Both the position numbers and the translations under genes were made by a program. The notes beneath the pieces were generated by a model. The model was not told the origin of the DNA and ran no database searches. It saw nothing but the letters and a program-made list of their open reading frames with translations. Positions 25,690 to 34,050 of a DNA stretch of 64,000 nt are shown one piece after another; the stretch's first letter is position 1; the number at the start of each line of letters is the position of its first letter. The DNA comes from Zeimonas sp964481165 (GTDB taxonomy: Bacteria; Pseudomonadota; Gammaproteobacteria; Burkholderiales; Burkholderiaceae_E): positions 1-64,000 of the forward strand of contig CAYZYC010000001.1 in NCBI GenBank assembly GCA_964481165.1. The letters run 5' to 3'.

Positions 25690-26883
25690 ATGAAACGTTC
25701 CCAAGGCCCGGTGCCCGCCCGGCACCCTTCGGGCCGGCATTTCCTGCAGATCCCCGGTCCGACGAACGTGCCGGACCGGATCCTGCGGGCGATGGACCAC
25801 CCGACGATCGACCATCGGGGTCCCGAGTTCGGCGAACTCGGCCGCGCGATCCTGCTCGGCCTTCGCACGATCTTCCGCACCGATTCCCCGGTCGTTGTCT
25901 ATCCGGCTTCCGGCACCGGCGCGTGGGAAGCCGCGCTCGTCAATACGCTGTCGCCAGGCGATCGCGTTGTTATGTGCGAGACCGGCCATTTCGCAATGTT
26001 ATGGAAAAACATGGCGGAGCGCCTCGGACTCGCGGTCGAGTTGCTGCCCGGAGACTGGCGGCACGGTGCCGATCCGCAGGCGATCGAATCGCTGCTGCGC
26101 GCCGACGACGGCCATCGATTCCGGGCGGTCTGCGTCGTGCACAACGAAACGTCGACCGGCGTCACGAGTCCCATCGCGCAGATCCGTGCGGCGATCGATC
26201 GTGCGCGACACCCGGCGCTGCTGCTCGTCGACACGATCTCGTCGCTCGGATCGATCGACTACCGGCACGACGAATGGGGCGTCGACGTGACGGTCGCCGG
26301 ATCGCAGAAGGGGCTGATGCTGCCTCCGGGATTGTCGTTCAACGCGCTGAGCGCGCGTGCGCTCGACGCATCGAAGAGCGCGAAGCTTCCGCGGTCGTAC
26401 TGGGACTGGCAGGCGATGCTCGAGCCGAACGAGAAGGGCTACTTTCCGTATACGCCGGCGACGAACCTGCTCTACGGATTGCACGAGGCGATCGCGATGC
26501 TGCTCGACGAGGGGCTCGACAACGTGTTCGCGCGCCACGCCCGCCACGGCGACGCGACGCGCGCGGCGGTGCAGGGCTGGGGCCTCGAGGTGCTCTGCGC
26601 CGATCCCGCGCAGTACAGCGATTCGCTCACCGCAGTGGTGATGCCTTCCGGGCACAGTGCAGATGCATTGCGCCGCATCGCGCTCGAGCGATTCGACCTG
26701 TCGTTGGGGCAGGGGCTCGGCAGGCTCGCCGACAAGGTGTTCCGCATCGGCCACCTGGGAAGCTTCAACGACCTGATGCTGATGGGAACGCTGTCGGGCA
26801 TCGAGATGGCGCTGGAGCTCGCTGCGGTTCCGCATCGCAAGGGGGGCACGCAGGCGGCAATGCAGCGACTCGCATCGCCGTGA
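25690..26883 (+). CDS. Class V aminotransferase, serine-glyoxylate type
   Basis: A 397-residue PLP enzyme of the alanine/serine-glyoxylate aminotransferase group. The opening HFLQIPGPTNVPDRIL and the PLP lysine motif AGSQKGLMLPPG are typical of serine-glyoxylate aminotransferase, which converts glyoxylate and serine to glycine and hydroxypyruvate in the serine cycle or in glyoxylate disposal. PASGTGAWEAA forms the phosphate-binding loop. No other serine-cycle genes are in view, so glyoxylate detoxification is as likely. The ATG has no obvious ribosome site. Confidence 0.88.
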   Translation: MKRSQGPVPARHPSGRHFLQIPGPTNVPDRILRAMDHPTIDHRGPEFGELGRAILLGLRTIFRTDSPVVVYPASGTGAWEAALVNTLSPGDRVVMCETGHFAMLWKNMAERLGLAVELLPGDWRHGADPQAIESLLRADDGHRFRAVCVVHNETSTGVTSPIAQIRAAIDRARHPALLLVDTISSLGSIDYRHDEWGVDVTVAGSQKGLMLPPGLSFNALSARALDASKSAKLPRSYWDWQAMLEPNEKGYFPYTPATNLLYGLHEAIAMLLDEGLDNVFARHARHGDATRAAVQGWGLEVLCADPAQYSDSLTAVVMPSGHSADALRRIALERFDLSLGQGLGRLADKVFRIGHLGSFNDLMLMGTLSGIEMALELAAVPHRKGGTQAAMQRLASP

Positions 26884-26917
26884 TGTGGCAAGCTCGAACT
26901 TCGACAGGAGACACGCC

Positions 26918-27508
26918 ATGAACCGAATGCTGGCCGACGAACTGTTCTCGCAACTCCAGGGCGCACCGCTGCAGCAGATCTCCAGCCGCCTGGGGACCGA
27001 TCCGCAGGAAACGATGAATGCGGTCGGTGCGGCACTGCCGATGCTGCTCGGCGCTCTCGGGCGCAACGCGTCGCAGCCGCAGGGCGCCGATGCGTTGTTC
27101 GGTGCGTTGCAGCGCGACCACTCGGGCACCGACCTGGGATCCGTGCTCGGCAACGTGCTGGGTGGCGGCGGCGCGCGCGATGGCGAGCAGATCCTCGGGC
27201 ACATCTTCGGCAACCGCACGCAGCGCGCCGAGAGCAGTCTCGGGCAGGCGAGCGGACTGGGCAGCGGCAATGCGGGCAACCTGCTGAAAATGCTCGCCCC
27301 GCTCGTATTGACCTTCCTCGCGCAGCGATACGCGGGCGGAAGCGGTTCAGGCGACCTCGGCAGCGCGCTGGCGGCTGAACGCGACCAGGTGAACCGGCAG
27401 GGCGGCGGTTTTCTCGATTCGCTGCTCGACAGCGACGGCGATGGCCAGATGGACCTCGGCGGCCTGATGAAGATGGGCGGCAGCCTGCTCGGGGGGCGGC
27501 GCTTCTGA
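26918..27508 (+). CDS. DUF937 (YidB-like) family protein
   Basis: A 196-residue glycine-rich protein. The N-terminal part (LQQISSRLGTDPQETMNAVGAALPMLLGAL) is the helical DUF937 domain, and the C-terminus has DSDGDGQMDLGGLMKMG followed by a glycine-rich tail, the usual ending in this family. The DSDGDGQ stretch resembles a calcium-binding loop but is unproven. No signal peptide. Function unknown, cytoplasmic by default. The ATG at 26918 has ACAGGAGA before it, better than an upstream in-frame start at 26885. Confidence 0.83.
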   Translation: MNRMLADELFSQLQGAPLQQISSRLGTDPQETMNAVGAALPMLLGALGRNASQPQGADALFGALQRDHSGTDLGSVLGNVLGGGGARDGEQILGHIFGNRTQRAESSLGQASGLGSGNAGNLLKMLAPLVLTFLAQRYAGGSGSGDLGSALAAERDQVNRQGGGFLDSLLDSDGDGQMDLGGLMKMGGSLLGGRRF

Positions 27509-27543
27509 TCGGGTGAGCGGTCCGGACGCGGTCTCGATCCGGC

Positions 27544-28398
27544 GTGTTCAGCTATCGGCACGCGTTCCATGCAGGGAACCACGCCGACGTGCTCAAGCAC
27601 GTCGTCCTGATCCGGTTGCTCTCGCATTTCGCGCTGAAGGACACGCCGTACTGGGTCGTCGACACGCATGCCGGTGCGGGCCTGTACGCGCTCGAAGGCG
27701 AGTGGGCCGCCAGGCGCAGCGAGTTTGCCGACGGGATCGGTCGCATCTGGGGCCGCGAGGATGCGCCTGCGCCGGTCGCCGAGTACCTCGAAGAAGTGCG
27801 TGCGTTCAACGAAGACGGCGTGCTGCGGCACTATCCGGGCTCGCCGTTCCTCGCGCTTCGCCGGTTGCGCGAGCGTGACCGCTTGCGTGCTTTCGAGCTG
27901 CATCCGAACGAGTACAAGGCGCTTGCGGCGAACGTGGAGCAGGCGGGGCGCGAGGCCGTGCGTCGCACGCGCGTGCAGGCCGGCGACGGCTTCGACGGGC
28001 TCAGGGCGTTGCTGCCTCCGCCGACGCGGCGCGCGGTGATCCTGATCGATCCGCCGTACGAGGACAAGCGAGACTACGACCGCGTGATCGCGGCGCTGCG
28101 CGATGCGCTCGGACGTTTCGCCACCGGCTGCTACGCGATCTGGTATCCGCAGGTGCAACGCCGCGAGTCGGTCGAGCTGCCGCGCAGGATCGCGCGCATG
28201 CCCGGCGTACACTGGCTGCACGCCTCGCTCGCCGTTCGCAGGGCGCCCAGCGACGGCATCGGCCTGCACGGCAGCGGCGTCGTCGTCGTCAACCCGCCGT
28301 GGACGCTCGAGAAGGCGCTCGCCGAGAGCCTGCCCTGGCTTTGCGACGTGCTCGCGCAGGACGCCGGCGGGGGTTGGTGGATCGACAAATCGCGTTGA
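27544..28398 (+). CDS. rlmJ: 23S rRNA (adenine(2030)-N6)-methyltransferase
   Basis: A 284-residue SAM-dependent methyltransferase. The start FSYRHAFHAGNHADVLKH is diagnostic of RlmJ, which methylates A2030 of 23S rRNA. VVDTHAGAGLYAL is the SAM-binding loop and LIDPPYED the catalytic DPPY motif for adenine N6 methylation. It begins with GTG at 27544. The DM13 gene follows four bases after its stop, so the two are likely co-transcribed although functionally unrelated. Confidence 0.93.
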   Translation: MFSYRHAFHAGNHADVLKHVVLIRLLSHFALKDTPYWVVDTHAGAGLYALEGEWAARRSEFADGIGRIWGREDAPAPVAEYLEEVRAFNEDGVLRHYPGSPFLALRRLRERDRLRAFELHPNEYKALAANVEQAGREAVRRTRVQAGDGFDGLRALLPPPTRRAVILIDPPYEDKRDYDRVIAALRDALGRFATGCYAIWYPQVQRRESVELPRRIARMPGVHWLHASLAVRRAPSDGIGLHGSGVVVVNPPWTLEKALAESLPWLCDVLAQDAGGGWWIDKSR

Positions 28399-28402
28399 CG
28401 GC

Positions 28403-28873
28403 ATGAAGCGGATCGTCTTTCTCGTCGTTTCCCACGCCTTCGCCGCCGCGGCGGGCTTCGCGCTGGGCATCTACGTCCTGCCGATCCTCACTGCGCCGGC
28501 CGCGCCTTCGGCGCAGGAGGTCGCAGCGCACGCGCAGCGATCGGTCTATCACGGACGCTTCCGTCGTGACCTCGCAGGCAGCGACGTGCTGCACTGGGGC
28601 GACGGAGTCGTGTCGGTGGGGCGAAGCAGCATCGTGCTGGACGGCCGGCTCGCCCCCGGACCGGATTACAAGCTGTATCTGTCGCCGGAGTTCGTCGAGA
28701 CCGAAGCCGACTTCGATCGCCTGAAACCGAGCATGGTCCGCGTCGGCGACGTGCGGACCTTCCGCAACTTCGTCGTTCCCGTGCCGGAGTCCATCGATGT
28801 CGCGTCGTACCGCGCGGTGATCGTCTGGTGCGAGTCGTTCTCGCAGTTCATCACGGCTGCCGAGTACCGGTGA
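28403..28873 (+). CDS. Membrane-anchored DM13-domain protein
   Basis: A 156-residue protein with one N-terminal membrane segment (IVFLVVSHAFAAAAGFALGIYVLPIL) and a DM13 domain over about 48-155 (GDGVVSVGRSSIVLDGRLAPG, DYKLYLSPE, VIVWCESFSQFI). The conserved cysteine of DM13 is present in VWCESF. DM13 domains have been proposed to take part in electron transfer or redox reactions of extracytoplasmic proteins. Its 3' end overlaps the convergent DUF488 gene by 23 bases. Confidence 0.82.
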   Translation: MKRIVFLVVSHAFAAAAGFALGIYVLPILTAPAAPSAQEVAAHAQRSVYHGRFRRDLAGSDVLHWGDGVVSVGRSSIVLDGRLAPGPDYKLYLSPEFVETEADFDRLKPSMVRVGDVRTFRNFVVPVPESIDVASYRAVIVWCESFSQFITAAEYR

Positions 28874-29225
28874 AGTCCGACGCCAATACCGCCCGCAGCA
28901 CGACGGCCTGGTTGTGCTCGGTGTCCTTCGCGCCATAGACGAGCGTCATCGGGCCATGCCCGGCCGCAGCCAGCAGTTGCTGCAGGCGCCGGCGCTGTTC
29001 GGCCGCCTGCAGTTCCTCGACGTAGCGCTCGCGGAACTCCCGCCAGCGTTTCGCGTCGTGCCCGAACCACTTGCGCAGTTCGGTACTCGGCGCGATCTCG
29101 CGTGCCCATTCGTCGATCGCGAGCTGCGACCTGCTTCGCCCGCGAGGCCAGACGCGATCGACCAGGACGCGGTACCCGTCGCCGGGCTCCGCGGGTTCGT
29201 ATGCGCGTTTGACGAGGATCTTCAT
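28851..29225 (-). CDS. DUF488-family protein
   Basis: A 124-residue protein with the DUF488 pattern: KRAYEPAEPGDGYRVLVDRVWPRGRSR at the N-terminus, then REIAPSTELRKWFGHD, and LVYGAKDTEHNQAVVL near the end. Function is unknown. The ATG at 29225 matches family length; frames further upstream are not family-like. It overlaps the 3' end of the DM13 gene and is divergent from the P-type ATPase. Confidence 0.87.
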   Translation of the reverse strand: MKILVKRAYEPAEPGDGYRVLVDRVWPRGRSRSQLAIDEWAREIAPSTELRKWFGHDAKRWREFRERYVEELQAAEQRRRLQQLLAAAGHGPMTLVYGAKDTEHNQAVVLRAVLASDFTGTRQP

Positions 29226-29283
29226 TGGAACGCTCCGTTCGCTGCCTGAAGCGATGGTGCCGCGAACCGGGTAACCGCCCCGG

Positions 29284-29289
29284 TAGAAT
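29284..29289 (+). promoter_or_regulatory. Candidate -10 element for the P-type ATPase
   Basis: TAGAAT followed by GCC, 39 bases before the ATPase ATG in the 103-base divergent gap to the DUF488 gene. No matching -35 box. Confidence 0.35.
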
Positions 29290-29328
29290 GCCTTTCGCCA
29301 GGATCTGCGAGTGCAGAGAGGACGGCGA

Positions 29329-32178
29329 ATGCCCGTGGAAGAACTGCCCGCGCTCGGCGATCCGTCGACGCGCGACATCGCCGACGTGGCGCAGGCGCTG
29401 CGCGCAGATCCCGAGAACGGGCTCACGTCGCGCGAAGCCGCTCTCCGGCTGGCGCGCTTGGGCCCGAACGAACTTCGCGCTTCGCCTCCTGTCCCCGCGT
29501 GGAGGCGCTTCGTCGCGCAGTTCCACGATCCGCTGATCTACCTGCTGCTCGTCGCGATCGGCATTGCGCTCGTGGCGTGGTTCGTCGAGGGCAGGGCCGG
29601 CTGGCCGATCGACGCGGTCGTCATCGCGGCGATCGTCTTCGGCAACGCGGTGCTCGGTCATGTGCAGGAAGCGAAAGCCCAGGACGCGGTCGCGGCGCTG
29701 TCGCGGATGACCGCGGCGACCTCGTCGGTGGTACGCGACGGGGAACTCGTTCGGGTGCCGAGCGCCGATCTCGTCGTCGGCGACCTGCTGGCGCTCGACG
29801 AGGGCGACGCCGTAGGCGCCGACGCGCGCCTCGTGCGCGCGACCACGCTGCGCGTGCAGGAAGCTTCGCTGACCGGCGAGAGCGAGGCCGTGCTGAAGGA
29901 CGAAGCCACGCTGGCCGCGCCGGCCGCGCTCGGCGATCGACTCGACATGGTCTACAAGGGCACGGCCGTCGTGCAGGGAAACGGCCGTGCGATCGTCACG
30001 GCCACCGCGATGGCGACCGAAATGGGTGCGGTCGCCGGGATGCTCGAAGCGACCGGGGAGGAAGATACTCCGCTGCAGCACGAAGTCGCGCGGATCGGGC
30101 GCATGCTCGGGATCGCCGTAGTGGTCATCGCGGCGATCGTCGTCGCGACGATCCTGCTGCTCGGCGAGATCGATTCGCCGTCGGACGTCATTGCGGTACT
30201 GCTGCTCGGGGTCTCGCTGGCCGTCGCCGCGGTGCCCGAGGGACTCCCGGCGATCCTCACGGTCGTGCTCGCGCTCGGCGTGCAGCGGATGGCCGGGCGA
30301 AACGCCATCGTGAAGAATCTGTCGTCGGTCGAGACGCTGGGATCGGCGTCGGTCATCGGTTCCGACAAGACCGGAACGCTCACGCGCTCGGAGATGACGA
30401 TCGAGCGCGTGATGACCGCCTCGGGCGACACGCACGTCACCGGAGTCGGATACGCACCTCTCGGACGCGTCGAGCACGCCGGAGCCGAGCTCGCCGACGA
30501 AGCGCTGCTCGCCGAGGACATCGTCGTGCTGAGCGGCGGAAGCCTCGCGAGCAACGCCGAACTGCGGCAGGGCGACGACGGCGGATGGGAGATCCAGGGC
30601 GACCCGACCGAAGCCGCGTTCCTCGTCGCCGAGCGCAAGCTGGGCGTGACCGAACGGCGCGAACGGCGTTTCGAGCGCATCGCGGAGATTCCGTTCACCT
30701 CCGAACGCAAGATGATGTCGACGATCGAAGTCGACCACGAACACGGCGACCAGCGTGTCGTGATATCGAAGGGGGCCCCGGACGTACTGCTCGGGCGCTG
30801 CACGCGCGTACGCGAGGGAACCGAAGTCGTGGCGCTCGACGATGCGTTGCGCAGCCGCATTCTCGGCGACGTCGATCGCTTGACCGACGACGCGCTGCGC
30901 ACGCTGTCGGTCGCATATCGCCCGCTGCATCCCGACGAGGACCCCGACGACGGCGAGGCGCTCGAGCGGGACCTGATCTTCGCGGGAACCGTCGGCATCA
31001 TCGATCCGCCGCGCGAGGAGGCGGCGGTCGCGATCGCCGACGCGCATCGCGCCGGGATCCGCGTGATCATGATCACGGGCGACCACCCGCGCACCGCCGC
31101 GCGCATTGCCGCCGACCTCGGCATCGTGGAAGCGGATTCCCAGGCACTCACCGGGGAAGAACTCGATGCGCTCGACGAGGCCGCTTTCGCCGAAGCGGTG
31201 CGCAGGACCTCGGTCTACGCGCGCGTCGCTCCGGTGCACAAGCTGCGCATCGTCGATGCGCTGCAGGCCGACGGCAACATCGTCGCGATGACCGGCGACG
31301 GCGTGAACGACGCGCCTGCGCTGAAGTCGGCCGACATCGGCATCGCGATGGGAATCACCGGAACCGAAGTCACGAAAGAAGCGGCGAGGATGATTCTCGC
31401 CGACGACAACTTCGCGACGATCGTCGACGCCGTGCGCGAAGGCCGCGGCATCTTCGAGAACATCCGCAAGTTCCTGCGCTACCTCTTGTCGTCGAACATG
31501 GGCGAGGTGCTGACCGTCTTCCTCGGCGTCGTCGGCGCGGGGTTCATCGGCCTGGCCGGCAGCGGGCAGGCCGTGGTGCTGCCGCTGCTCGCAACGCAGA
31601 TCCTGTGGATCAACCTGATCACCGATTCGGGACCGGCGCTGGCGATCGGCGTCGACCCGCAGACCGACGACGTCATGGCGCGCAAGCCGCGTCCGCCGAA
31701 CCAGCGCGTGATCGATGCGAGCATGTGGATGGGTGTGTTCCAGGTCGGGCTCGTAATGGCGATCGCGACGCTGCTGACGATCGACATGTACCTGCCGGGC
31801 GGGTGGATCGAAGGCTCGCAGACGCTGGAGAATGCGCGCACGGCCGGCTTTACCGTCCTCGTTTTCGCGCAGCTGTTCAACTGCTTCAACGCGCGTTCGG
31901 AGAATACGAGCGCGTTCCGGCACCTGTTCGCCAACCGGTGGTTGTGGGCGGCGATCGGGCTTTCGGTCGTGCTGCAGGTGGCCGTCGTGCACGTCGGCCT
32001 GCTCAACGTCGCTTTCGGGACCGTTCCGCTCACGCTCGGGCAGTGGCTCGTGTGCGTCGCGATGGGCAGCGCGGTGCTGTGGTACGACGAACTGCGCAAG
32101 GTGGTCCGCCGCGCCGTGCGTCGCACCAGGCGCCTGCGGGTCGCCGAAGTGGCCGGCAGCGGAACCGACATCGCATGA
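29329..32178 (+). CDS. Calcium-type (P2A) cation-transporting ATPase
   Basis: A 949-residue P-type ATPase. The actuator loop LTGES is at 181-185, the phosphorylated aspartate 346 is in DKTGTLT, and TGDGVNDAPAL is the hinge. Cation-site residues match the SERCA/PMCA group: PEGLP (303-307) in M4, SSNMGEV in M5, and NLITDSGPA in M6, so the calcium site II ligands Glu, Asn, Glu, Asn, Thr and Asp are all present. It likely exports Ca2+ (perhaps Mn2+) from the cytoplasm. The ATG at 29329 has GAGAGGA before it and is preferred over a GTG at 29311. Confidence 0.92.
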   Translation: MPVEELPALGDPSTRDIADVAQALRADPENGLTSREAALRLARLGPNELRASPPVPAWRRFVAQFHDPLIYLLLVAIGIALVAWFVEGRAGWPIDAVVIAAIVFGNAVLGHVQEAKAQDAVAALSRMTAATSSVVRDGELVRVPSADLVVGDLLALDEGDAVGADARLVRATTLRVQEASLTGESEAVLKDEATLAAPAALGDRLDMVYKGTAVVQGNGRAIVTATAMATEMGAVAGMLEATGEEDTPLQHEVARIGRMLGIAVVVIAAIVVATILLLGEIDSPSDVIAVLLLGVSLAVAAVPEGLPAILTVVLALGVQRMAGRNAIVKNLSSVETLGSASVIGSDKTGTLTRSEMTIERVMTASGDTHVTGVGYAPLGRVEHAGAELADEALLAEDIVVLSGGSLASNAELRQGDDGGWEIQGDPTEAAFLVAERKLGVTERRERRFERIAEIPFTSERKMMSTIEVDHEHGDQRVVISKGAPDVLLGRCTRVREGTEVVALDDALRSRILGDVDRLTDDALRTLSVAYRPLHPDEDPDDGEALERDLIFAGTVGIIDPPREEAAVAIADAHRAGIRVIMITGDHPRTAARIAADLGIVEADSQALTGEELDALDEAAFAEAVRRTSVYARVAPVHKLRIVDALQADGNIVAMTGDGVNDAPALKSADIGIAMGITGTEVTKEAARMILADDNFATIVDAVREGRGIFENIRKFLRYLLSSNMGEVLTVFLGVVGAGFIGLAGSGQAVVLPLLATQILWINLITDSGPALAIGVDPQTDDVMARKPRPPNQRVIDASMWMGVFQVGLVMAIATLLTIDMYLPGGWIEGSQTLENARTAGFTVLVFAQLFNCFNARSENTSAFRHLFANRWLWAAIGLSVVLQVAVVHVGLLNVAFGTVPLTLGQWLVCVAMGSAVLWYDELRKVVRRAVRRTRRLRVAEVAGSGTDIA

Positions 32179-32286
32179 ACCCGGGCAGACTGGCGCGGTT
32201 CGCAGGACAATCCGGGAACGCCGATTGCGGTTTTCCGTTTCCGTGCGCAGGGCAGGGTGCCCGATGCGCCCGTTCCGGAGGTCATC

Positions 32287-33201
32287 ATGGCCGCGCGCTC
32301 GATCGCTTCCTTGTCGCTGACTTTCGGCCTGGTCTCGATTCCGGTGAAGCTGTACTCGGCCACCGAGAGTTCGGCCACGGTCAGTTTCAACCTGCTGACT
32401 CCCGACGGGTCGCGGGTACGGCAGCAGTACGTCTCGGCGAAGGACGAGAAAGTCGTCGAACGGAGCGAACTGCGCAAGGGCTACGAATTCGAGAAGGACC
32501 GTTTCGTCATGTTCACGCCGGACGAACTGAAGGCGCTCCAGGAGAGTCCGAGCCAGACGGTCGACATCGTCGCGTTCATTCCGGAGAACGCGGTCGACCC
32601 GCTCTATTACGACAAGGCGTACTTCCTCGCCCCGGACAAGCGCGGCGGCAAGCCGTACAGCCTCCTGGTCGAAGCGATGCGCAAGAGCGGCCGCTGCGCG
32701 TTGGCGCAGTGGGCCTGGAAGGGCAGGCAGTACGTCGTGCAGGTGCGGCCCGCCGAAGACGGGCTCGTGCTGCAGCAGTTGCTCTATGCCGACGAGGTCC
32801 GGTCGATGAAGGACCTCGATATCGAGAAAGCGAAGGTCACCGACGCCGAACTGAAGCTCGCGCTGCAGCTGATCGAGCAGATATCCGAGGACGGATACGA
32901 CCCGAAGCAGTACGAGGACGAGGAGAAGAAGCGCATCCTCGCGGCGATCGACGAGAAGATCGCCGGCAAGGAGGTGGTCGTGCACGAAGCCGTGGCGCCG
33001 GCCGGCGGCGCACAGGTCATCGACCTGATGGATGCGCTGCGCGCGAGCCTGGGGCGCAAGCCCGGTGCGCGGGCGAAAACGGGACGCGCCGAGGCGGCCG
33101 AAGTCGATGACGCCGCTCCGGCGAAGGAGCGCAAGGGCGCCCGGCGCGCACAGGCGGCGGCCGAACCCGCAGCACGGACTCGCGCGCGATCGAAGAAGTG
33201 A
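32287..33201 (+). CDS. ku: Ku protein for non-homologous end joining
   Basis: A 304-residue bacterial Ku. The core (about 1-250) begins MAARSIASLSLTFGLVSIPV and contains YDKAYFLAPDKRGGKPYSLL and the ELKLALQLIEQ bridge region, all typical. It forms a homodimeric ring on DNA ends and recruits LigD. The last 60 residues are a Lys/Arg/Ala-rich tail, like the DNA-binding extensions of other Ku proteins. No ligD is in the window. GGAGG precedes the ATG. The MerR-TPR gene overlaps its stop (GTGA). Confidence 0.93.
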   Translation: MAARSIASLSLTFGLVSIPVKLYSATESSATVSFNLLTPDGSRVRQQYVSAKDEKVVERSELRKGYEFEKDRFVMFTPDELKALQESPSQTVDIVAFIPENAVDPLYYDKAYFLAPDKRGGKPYSLLVEAMRKSGRCALAQWAWKGRQYVVQVRPAEDGLVLQQLLYADEVRSMKDLDIEKAKVTDAELKLALQLIEQISEDGYDPKQYEDEEKKRILAAIDEKIAGKEVVVHEAVAPAGGAQVIDLMDALRASLGRKPGARAKTGRAEAAEVDDAAPAKERKGARRAQAAAEPAARTRARSKK

Positions 33202-34040
33202 CCCGGGACCCGGTCCGGAATTTCCATACGGTGCGCAGCATCCAGGCGATGCTCGGCATCTCGCGCGGCGCGATCATGCGCCTCGTCGATGCCGGCTTCG
33301 TCTCGCCGGTTCGCGGCCCGCGCAACGAGCTGCGCTTTTCGTTCCGCGACATCGTGCTGCTTCGCACCGCGTACGGCTTGCAGAGCGCCAACCTCGCGCC
33401 GCGCACGATCCTGCGTTCGCTTCGGCGCCTGCGTGCGTCGCTGCCCGACGAACTGCCGCTCACCGGGCTTCGCATCACGGCGATCGGCAACACGGTTGCC
33501 GTGCACGACGGCAAGACGCGCTGGGAACCGGAGTCGGGGCAGTTGCTGATGGACCTGGATGTCCGGCCGGCCGGGGGCGCGGTGGCGATGCTTCCGCACC
33601 TTCCGCACCGCCGGCCGCAGAAGCCCGTTTCGAAGGATCCGGACGAATGCTTCGTGCACGGGCAGCGGCTCGAAGCCGACGACGCCGCTGCCGCCGAGGC
33701 CGCGTACCGGCGCGCACTGGCGCTGGCGCCCGACCACCTCGATGCGAACATGAACCTCGGGGCGTTGCTGTGCGACTCCGGTCGCTGCGACGAAGCCATC
33801 GACCTGTACGAGCGCGCGCTCGAATACCGGCCCGACGCCGCGCCGCTGCACTACAACCTCGCGATCGCGCTCGAGGATGCCGGCGAGCGCGAAGCCGCGC
33901 TGGCCAGTTACGAGCGCTGCCTGGCGCTGGATCCGCGATTCGCCGACGCGCACTTCAACGCCGGTCGGCTGCACGAGGAACTGGGGCATGCGCAGAAAGC
34001 GCTGCGCCACTTCAGTGCGTACCGCCGGCTGCAGCGATGA
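33198..34040 (+). CDS. MerR-type HTH fused to tetratricopeptide repeats
   Basis: A 280-residue protein. Residues about 10-80 form a MerR-like winged helix (TVRSIQAMLGISRGAIMRLVDAG onwards), then a short beta-rich link (about 88-130) and four TPR-like units at about 149-280 (MNLGALLCDSGRCDEAIDLY, YNLAIALEDAGEREAALASY, FNAGRLHEELGHAQKALRHF). It probably binds DNA and uses the TPR part to contact a protein partner. The GTG start overlaps the Ku stop, so it is translated with Ku; a regulatory or adaptor role in end joining is an inference from this coupling only. Confidence 0.82.
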   Translation: MTRDPVRNFHTVRSIQAMLGISRGAIMRLVDAGFVSPVRGPRNELRFSFRDIVLLRTAYGLQSANLAPRTILRSLRRLRASLPDELPLTGLRITAIGNTVAVHDGKTRWEPESGQLLMDLDVRPAGGAVAMLPHLPHRRPQKPVSKDPDECFVHGQRLEADDAAAAEAAYRRALALAPDHLDANMNLGALLCDSGRCDEAIDLYERALEYRPDAAPLHYNLAIALEDAGEREAALASYERCLALDPRFADAHFNAGRLHEELGHAQKALRHFSAYRRLQR

Positions 34041-34050
34041 CCGTGCGCTC

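Noticed and set aside
28666..32985. A 1,439-codon open frame on the minus strand antisense to the P-type ATPase and ku
   Set aside because: The plus strand encodes unmistakable motifs (DKTGTLT, TGDGVNDAP, Ku core). The antisense product is Arg/His/Asp-rich with no domain, the usual shadow in GC-rich DNA.
32287..33201. Looked for a linked ligD to make a complete end-joining locus
   Set aside because: No ATP-dependent ligase, primase or nuclease domain is encoded anywhere in the window.
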